Shown here: piece by piece, positions 58,326 through 64,000 of the stretch
Position numbering within the stretch: position 1 is the first letter of the stretch
How the letters are laid out: each line of letters opens with the position of its first letter
Source of the DNA: Zantedeschia hybrid cultivar
Lineage: Eukaryota > Streptophyta > Magnoliopsida > Alismatales > Araceae
Reading direction: 5' to 3'
NCBI GenBank assembly: GCA_030544215.1
Contig: JARZZO010000003.1
Coordinates: 19,973,879-20,037,878 of the forward strand
Length of the DNA: 64,000 nt
Translations under genes and position numbers: made by a program
Notes under the pieces: generated by a model
Databases searched by the model: none
Told to the model about the DNA's origin: nothing
What the model saw: the letters and a program-made list of their open reading frames with translations, nothing else

Positions 58326-58476
58326 ACATCGTTCCTCTCTTGTTGTAACTAATCCACATTTGTACGGAGATATTTTCTGTCAACTCTCCCTCATGTACCT
58401 TGTATAAATTAATGTAAACATACACTGGGAGAGTACGATTGGAATCTCCCCTTTCTCCATTCTCTGTTCAGTTTCA
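58190..58476 (+). repeat. 3' LTR of copia I
   Basis: 287 bp, TGATAACAGACTCCTCCCAT to GTTCAGTTTCA. Same length as the 5' LTR, with about 10 substitutions and no indel by eye. Confidence 0.92.
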
Positions 58477-58481
58477 AGGAG

Positions 58482-60569
58482 CATGTGAGTGGGAATCATC
58501 ATTGTGCCATCTCCACTAAGGAAAGATAATGTGAAATAGAAGGTTCTTTACCGCCCTGGCTACCTAGTTTAGTTAAACTCCACATGAGATAAACCTAACT
58601 TATGTATATAATTAAGGCTACTTTTGAACTTCGTAAGTGGAAATTATCCGATGAAACCATGGGAGATCGGTCTGATTAGAGCACATAGAGAAATGAAGGC
58701 TTTCTCACTTTCTGCATGTTCTCGGTACCAACACAGACACTGCTATTGGACACTCATTGCAATCCGTGCTTTCCCAACAAATCCTAACATGATCGTTAAT
58801 TGGAAGCAAATCACTTACTTCCTGCGAGCCGCTGCGTCCCCACGGTCCACACGTTTAAACTGCTTCTTGGATCTGCAACAGGGTACGGATACGATCCGGA
58901 CTCGTTTTGTATCCACATATGAGCATATATGTATCCAGCTAAAAGACTATTGGATGTGTCCAATTTATGATCCATATAAGAAAGGGTTCGGTTCCCTTGG
59001 CGCTTCTCTATTCGTGACTGCGGGAGTCTTCTCAGTCTGCGATTGAAAGAATCTAAATCTTGTATCTCTTCGTTTAAGATTCGCCGCAAATTATAGTTAA
59101 ACAACAGGTGTTCGATTTTGATCTAATGGCTGTCGATATTTTATACAGGTGTTTGATTTTGATCTAACGGCTGTCAATATCTTATACAAAGCTCTTTTCA
59201 AGCAAAACTTTAAGCCATCACACATCATGTAACACTTTTCCTTTTTATAAATAATTCTGAATTTCTTTTGCTGATTTTTTGCCGGTTGATATTTTCTTCT
59301 AACTATTTCCTTTCATATCCAAATATTACCTTCCCAAATTTGGAGCATATTGAGAACTCATATCCACTTCTTATCTGGATGAATACTAAAGTGGATATGT
59401 GTGTATGGATTATCCATTTAATCTGAGTGGATGGCCATGAGAACATGAGAATGTCCTATCTGCTCTGTATCTCGATCTCCATTTGAAGCTCTATCACTTC
59501 TTGTACATATTTAACATTTTAATTAAATTCAAGTGTTTTTTACATTTATATGCACTTCGCCTAAGACTAGTCTAATAAGAAAAAGGAGTTTTAATAAATA
59601 AATAATGCCTCCAATAAAATATCTTTCTTATATTTAAAAGTGTGCATATTTAGCCTCATTGTGCTACCTTCAACTAACCACATGAGACATGATCGTTCAA
59701 TTATGGGTACATATGATGAAATAACCCGTTTTTTTTTTTTTTTGTGCACAAGTGATTACTAGAAGAAACAAACCACGAACATCAAAGGAAAAGTATACGA
59801 AATTATATCAGCAACATAATTATTTTTGTAATTAAACTCCTGTGAACTATATGCTCTAAAAAGGTTCATTGAACCTACATGAAGAACTTTCTCATAAATT
59901 CATCTACTTATACTCTTTTTAAACATATAATTGCAAGAAAATACACCTCAACGTAAGAGCCATGGGCATATATTCGCATGAGATCTGTGGGAGACCACAA
60001 TGTTCTACAAAATCATCTTGTAAATGCCGCTTGTTCAATTTTTCATGTGTTCTTGGTTGGGAGCTGTTGAAGTTATTGGGTCATCTAACAAAATTATTGG
60101 GCCATCCAACTCAAAATCTGAAGATAATGAGTGGAATTGTCACCACCTATATTAAGTATTATTTATTTTTTCTCTTTTCTAATGTGTGACTACTCTACTG
60201 GGAGCGATAATGTAGAAGTTAGCAGAATGTAGCTAGTTTGATGACAGATGAGATATTTGTATGAATTTTGCGAGATATTTTGACGAAATTTTGTCTAAAG
60301 GAGGTACTTACGCAAATAGGTAATCTGTGGGAAGGATTTCTCATGGTCCGGTTTAAGAAGTCTATATGCTAAAGTATCCATTAAATTACACAGACAACAC
60401 GATTGCAAAAGGTATTTGTTTCCTACCGGAAAAAGAGAAGAACTTGAATATAAAATTAAACTCAATGGGCAATGTTTGCCTCTTTCCACCGCTAGCCAAG
60501 CTTTGGCTAACTTGCGCCGGGAAACACATTGTTCTTGGATTGCAAGCAAGCTCGTACCATAATGCTCTC
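58482..60569. other. Block X end and intergenic DNA
   Basis: 58500-58560 resembles 29735-29790 and is the continuation of block X after the copia insertion. A 41-bp unit (GTGTT-GATTTTGATCTAA) is duplicated in tandem at 59107-59188. 60480-60515 resembles 38130-38165. The frame at 58624-59046 (140 codons) matches nothing recognised and is not supported as a gene. Confidence 0.4.
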
Positions 60570-60877
60570 CTAGTTGTTGGAGTGACTATATAATAGTTTT
60601 ACATCAGTTAATTCAATTATGGTCAGTGTTTATGATCTTGGACCCTTCAAACTCAATATCCGAGTTTTGTGGTTTGTAAGATGGTATCAGAGCAGAGCAT
60701 GACCTAACTTTATCTTCTAATTTGCACCACCTCCTGTTATCTAATTTCCACGCCCATCTTAATCGTGAGGAGGAGTGTTGGAGTGACCATATAATAGTTT
60801 TACATCGGTTAATTTAGTTGTGGTTAGTGCTTATGATCTTGGGCCCTTCAAACTCATTTGTGGTTTGTAAGACTAGT
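60570..60877 (+). mobile_element. Complete 298-bp TRIM retrotransposon (family T)
   Basis: The element is 60575-60872, with CTAGT target duplications at 60570-60574 and 60873-60877. The 5' LTR is 60575-60681 (TGTTGGAGTGACTATATAAT to GGTTTGTAAGA), the primer site TGGTATCAGAGC is 60682-60693, the interior is about 80 bp, the polypurine tract GAGGAGGAG is at 60767-60775, and the 3' LTR is 60776-60872. LTRs end in GA rather than CA. No open frame, so it must use proteins of another element. Confidence 0.92.
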
Positions 60878-61211
60878 GACATGATGCTCTCCATAATGAA
60901 CTAAATCTCTATAGCAACCCATGAGTGCTTAAGAAGGGTATTAGAGTTATGTAAAAAATATGCATCACATTTAAAATTTAGATGTTTGATCTAAGAAAAG
61001 AAAAAAAAAAAGCTCCTCTTGTTTTAATTTAGACTAGACTAGATTAACTTCATGGGGCATATGCTGCATCAAATGAATGAAGAGACATTAGGGAACCCAT
61101 ACAACTATTCTCATAGAGGGCATCAGGGCAGATGTTGCTTGCGTGATCAAGCTATTGACCCGGCTGCATATGATTATTTCAAGTTTACAGGCCGAAACAA
61201 TTCATAAACCC
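60878..61211. other. Intergenic DNA without a supported gene
   Basis: No open frame or repeat was recognised. Confidence 0.3.
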
Positions 61212-61733
61212 CCTACGAATAGGGATATTCACAGTTTAATTTGGTTTGATTTTTAAGTAAAATTTTAAAGACTAAATCAAACTGAAATATGAGGTCAAAC
61301 CAGAGATTTGCGGTTTGTACTTTAGGCCCAATATGTGTGCGGGGTATTATTCAAATAAATGGATTCTTTATGACATCTTTAAGATCAATTATTTCTAAGT
61401 TAACTCAAGTTTTCTCTATTTAACCTAAAAAATTATATTACCCTCTCATCTTTAGGAACTTATAACAAATTATACTTGTAAATATAAACAAATTCACTTT
61501 CATATTATGCCTTTTTATACTTGTTATACTTGTAAATGTAAACAAATTCACTTTCATATTATGCCTTTTTATACTTGCTCGGTTTATTAGGTTTGATTTG
61601 GTTTATGAAGGATGAAAACTGAACCAAATAAAATGATTTAACTTGATTTGGTTTCAACTTAAAACCAAAGTTTTTATAAATATAAATTGACTATAGCTTT
61701 TTTGTTTGAACAGTAAACATCCCTACTTAGAAA
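61212..61733. mobile_element. hAT-like MITE
   Basis: The element is 61220-61725 (506 bp), with terminal inverted repeats TAGGGATATTCACAGTTT and AACAGTAAACATCCCTA and weak 8-bp flanks CCTACGAA and CTTAGAAA (5 of 8). The interior is rich in TTTGGTTTGATT. A 58-bp unit containing AAACAAATTCACTTTCATAT is duplicated in tandem at about 61468-61585. Confidence 0.55.
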
Positions 61734-62370
61734 GAGTACGGATCTTCTCAATGTAATACTGGATGGAATTCTAGCAATGCAATGAAGGGGGATGGACACC
61801 CAATTTCAAAATTCCCTTTCCCTCCTCCTTTCCCACCGTGGGTGCCCCTCCCCTTTTACTGTATTGTTTGGAGTTCCATCCAACAGTGCACTGAAGATAT
61901 TCGTATTTACTTAGAAGTCTCACTACCTACAGAAAATACTCGGACATAAGTTGTCTTCCTGGTGACAAATCTTTCTTACTACTCAACTGTTGAAGGTGAT
62001 TTTTAACCTGAGGACTCCCCTCCTAAAGAGAACGAATCTCTAGCAAGCAAACTATGAACGTTATGTAACCGATGAAACATGCAAAATTCCAGAAAAGGAG
62101 ATTGGGGTTTTACATGGGCAAGACATCCTGCAGATAATTACATGCCCATAACCCATTAGACTGCCCACCATTGCTGCTGTATCTATGCCAATGAGATTAT
62201 CTCTAAGAGATTCGATTCAGTGGGCTCGACCGCATCATGAGATCAAGTTTCTCACTGTGGCACTCGACCGTATGATGCGATCGAACTCACTGGATCACTT
62301 TTCTACGTCAATTGCTGTCTTGTTCAACTACTCAAAAGTCAAAACGTTGTGCCTTCCATATAATTAGATT
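61734..62370. other. 3' flank of GDU copy 4
   Basis: No supported gene. 62325-62370 resembles the 3' flanks of the other GDU genes (ACTACTCAAAA and CCTTCCAT). Confidence 0.4.
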
Positions 62371-62405
62371 CTTGGTTGCTCAACTCTGTTTACATATTTC
62401 CCGGG
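62371..62405 (-). promoter_or_regulatory. Conserved GDU 3'-flank element (copy 4)
   Basis: TTGGTTGCTCAACTCTGTTT followed by ACATATTTCCCGGGG, about 150-180 bp past the GDU4 stop. Matches copies 1-3 with several changes. Confidence 0.5.
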
Positions 62406-62553
62406 GACAACAAAATGCTGATATATATGGAGGACAAAAGGAAAAAGAAGAAGAGCAGGAAGAGCTAGAAGGGGAAAACAAAAGGCAGGACTCATCGCTG
62501 TGGTCATCTCCAGCTCTCCATGGCCTTGGCAGTCTTCCCCAGCTCTCTCCTGA

Positions 62554-62865
62554 CTAGGTTGCGCTGCTGCAGGGGGGGACGGCCTTCGCCAGGAAGCTGG
62601 GGATGGCGTCCCCGGCCATGATGACCACGATCCTCGGCTCCATGTCCAGTGGGCTCGGCGCCAGCTTCTGATCACCGGCCCTGGAGCAGCCGGTGGACGA
62701 GGACTTACGGTTGGAGCATGCGAGTATGATCAGCGCGACGGCGATGAGGCTCATCATGATGACCAGCCCTCCGAAGAGGTATGGCAGTGGAGAGTCCCAG
62801 CGCCAGAAGCTCGCCGCTGCGCCACTCATTGCGGCGGCGGAGGGGCTCCCGAATCCCGGCCTCAT
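62554..62865 (-). CDS. GLUTAMINE DUMPER family protein (GDU copy 4, canonical VIMAG)
   Basis: A 103-residue, intronless frame, the shortest of the four. MRPG start, WRWDSPLPYL at 21-30, a membrane span at about 26-51 (FGGLVIMMSLIAVALIILAC), a short Ser/Arg loop, then RIVVIMAGDAIPSFLAKA with the exact VIMAG motif at 81-85. Arabidopsis GDU1 needs this motif for function and for its link to the LOG2 ubiquitin ligase. This copy is therefore the best candidate for retained ancestral activity in amino acid export. The start aligns with the others and follows the CT-rich leader. Family assignment is strong. Confidence 0.93.
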   Translation of the reverse strand: MRPGFGSPSAAAMSGAAASFWRWDSPLPYLFGGLVIMMSLIAVALIILACSNRKSSSTGCSRAGDQKLAPSPLDMEPRIVVIMAGDAIPSFLAKAVPPCSSAT

Positions 62866-63090
62866 CCTCTCTCACTCTCTCTCTCTCTCTCTCTAATGAA
62901 AGCCTATTTCTCTCTCTACTCTCTCTACTGTTACTGATCTGTTCTGCTCTCTCTTGTGTGTGGTGTTCGGACGAACATGGTGAGGGGTGTTATATAGGCG
63001 TCCGCGGCCGCTGGGACGCGGAGGGCCGGTGGCCCGTGCCGGAGGTATCGTTTCTACTGCCCCTCGGATTAAGTTACGTTAAGTTGATCC
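62866..63090 (-). promoter_or_regulatory. GDU copy 4 promoter and leader
   Basis: GA-rich leader (plus CT run 62867-62894), TATATAA at 62990-62996 about 125 bp before the ATG, a GC-rich segment with CTGGGACGCGGAGG, and the conserved upstream block at 63048-63090. The block is more diverged here (GGATTAAGTTACGTTAAGTT on the plus strand). Confidence 0.65.
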
Positions 63091-64000
63091 CTCATTTCGG
63101 TGGAGAATGACGCAAAGGTCTTTTAAAAAAATATATATATATTGGAGTAGGAGGTGTAAAAGGAAGGAATAATCCAAGAAGTGACGACGTTATTTGTGGC
63201 TTTCCAACCACCAATCTTACTTCCCTCTTTGTTCTTGGGAAGTTTACGTTATAAAATTAATTGGGTTGCATCCTAAGGATTCTCCATTTTAGCTCATTTG
63301 AGAGTACAAATTAAGTGAAAGAATTTTGAAACATTTATTGACACTTTCATTATTTTAAAAGTTTTAAATTGTGAGGGGACTGAGAGGAGTGGGGCATTGC
63401 ATATCTATGTGGGGAATATAGTAGTGTAAAAGATATAAATGTGTCAGTTAATTAGGATCAAAATTTTATGAGCGCCAAGGGTATTTTTTTAAGATTATGA
63501 GACATAATTTATCTATGTTTTAATCTTGGTTATCACTATATATAGGTTTCTAAAAAAACTAAGGATATTTTTGGTAGATGAGAACTACTAGCTCAAGCAA
63601 ATTGGTATTAAGTATTATTTAGACTTGTTGAGTAAATCTTCTGACGTGAAGGACACAAGCTTATTTTTGGAGAAATGAAGGAAAGACACAAGCTTATAAA
63701 TTTTTTCTCTTTTTCTTTGTTTGATCTTTATATATTTTCGCCCGAGTGTCACATGGTTGATACAACTCGCAAAATTTGTTGATTCTACTTGTGCACACTC
63801 AAATCTCATTTTCCCCATACATGTCTTAAATTGCAAAGTGGGTAATGGGTGCTCCAATATTCCCCACCTTTCCACTCTCGAAATTTAATTCCTTCATAGG
63901 TTAGATTTTGGCCACAAGTAGAAAAAAGTGAAATAGTCATCCACTCCATTCCCCCCTTTATATACCTATAAGTAATTATCTAGAATGCATCTTTTTCACC
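63091..64000. other. AT-rich DNA upstream of GDU copy 4
   Basis: No supported gene or repeat ends. Block X seen upstream of copies 2 and 3 is not visible in the 900 bp available here. Confidence 0.35.

Larger units (their letters stand above)
49678..58481 (+). mobile_element. Ty1/copia retrotransposon (copia I) with two nested solo LTRs
   Basis: The element proper is 49683-58476, with AGGAG target duplications at 49678-49682 and 58477-58481. Order: 5' LTR, primer site, gag, protease, integrase, RT, RNase H, polypurine tract, 3' LTR, as in Ty1/copia. A family A solo LTR (52137-54684) interrupts integrase and a family C solo LTR (55396-56755) lies just before RT. Without the two inserts and their extra target copies the element is about 4.9 kb, normal for a plant copia. 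The two LTRs differ at about 10 of 287 positions by eye, so the insertion is fairly young yet already broken. Confidence 0.93.

Noticed and set aside
58624..59046. 140-codon plus-strand protein gene
   Set aside because: No domain or membrane pattern recognised, no promoter or conserved copy seen. Its length is within chance for this composition.
60575..60872. Cassandra-type TRIM with 5S rRNA promoter in its LTRs
   Set aside because: I could not see a 5S-like box A/intermediate/box C arrangement in the roughly 100-bp LTRs.

Overview
The window looks like nuclear DNA of a flowering plant. It holds four intronless GLUTAMINE DUMPER (GDU) genes, a plant-specific family, within a dense mixture of LTR retrotransposons, solo LTRs, miniature retrotransposons, tRNA-derived SINEs and MITEs. 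The GDU codons are GC-rich while the intergenic DNA is AT-rich, as is common in monocots and some early-diverging angiosperms. The species cannot be fixed from sequence alone.

Genes. The only host protein genes I can support are the four GDU paralogues, all on the minus strand: 12914-13303, 20655-21029, 41564-41905 and 62554-62865. Each encodes a small protein of 103-129 residues with one membrane span and a VIMAG-type motif. Each has a pyrimidine run on the plus strand (GA repeat in the mRNA) directly before the ATG and a TATA or TATA-like box 100-160 bp upstream of the ATG. A matching roughly 43-bp upstream block and a matching roughly 33-bp element in the 3' flank are also shared. Flanking DNA is duplicated too: 11.85-14.66 kb matches 19.82-21.9 kb, 27.2-29.8 kb matches 43.0-58.6 kb, and 38.1 kb matches 60.5 kb. 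This is an old segmental tandem array that transposons have stretched apart.

Left edge, 1-8659. A minus-strand LTR element (family B) enters from outside the window, with its internal leader at 1-2563, a tRNA-Met-type primer site and its 5' LTR at 2564-4152. It sits inside an LTR of family A (right part 4153-4812). A second family A LTR (4988-8659) is split by a solo B LTR (6928-8512, target duplication CGTGG).

Middle, 8.7-49.7 kb. GDU1 and GDU2 are followed by MITEs and foldback elements, a TRIM (28935-29246), a decayed minus-strand Ty1/copia element (29945-37717) interrupted by an LTR-like insert, SINEs, GDU3, and a second decayed minus-strand copia remnant (about 43575-46284).

Right, 49.7-64 kb. 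A plus-strand Ty1/copia element (49683-58476, 287-bp LTRs, target duplication AGGAG) is split by a solo family A LTR (52137-54684, duplication ATCAA) and a solo family C LTR (55396-56755, duplication ATTAG). A complete 298-bp TRIM (60575-60872), a hAT-like MITE and GDU4 follow.

The strongest unexplained signal is an array of short dyads with arms resembling AAAnGGCGTC and GACGCCnTTT. It occurs repeatedly in the otherwise unlike LTRs of families A and C. All boundaries and similarities were read by eye; no alignment or database search was run.
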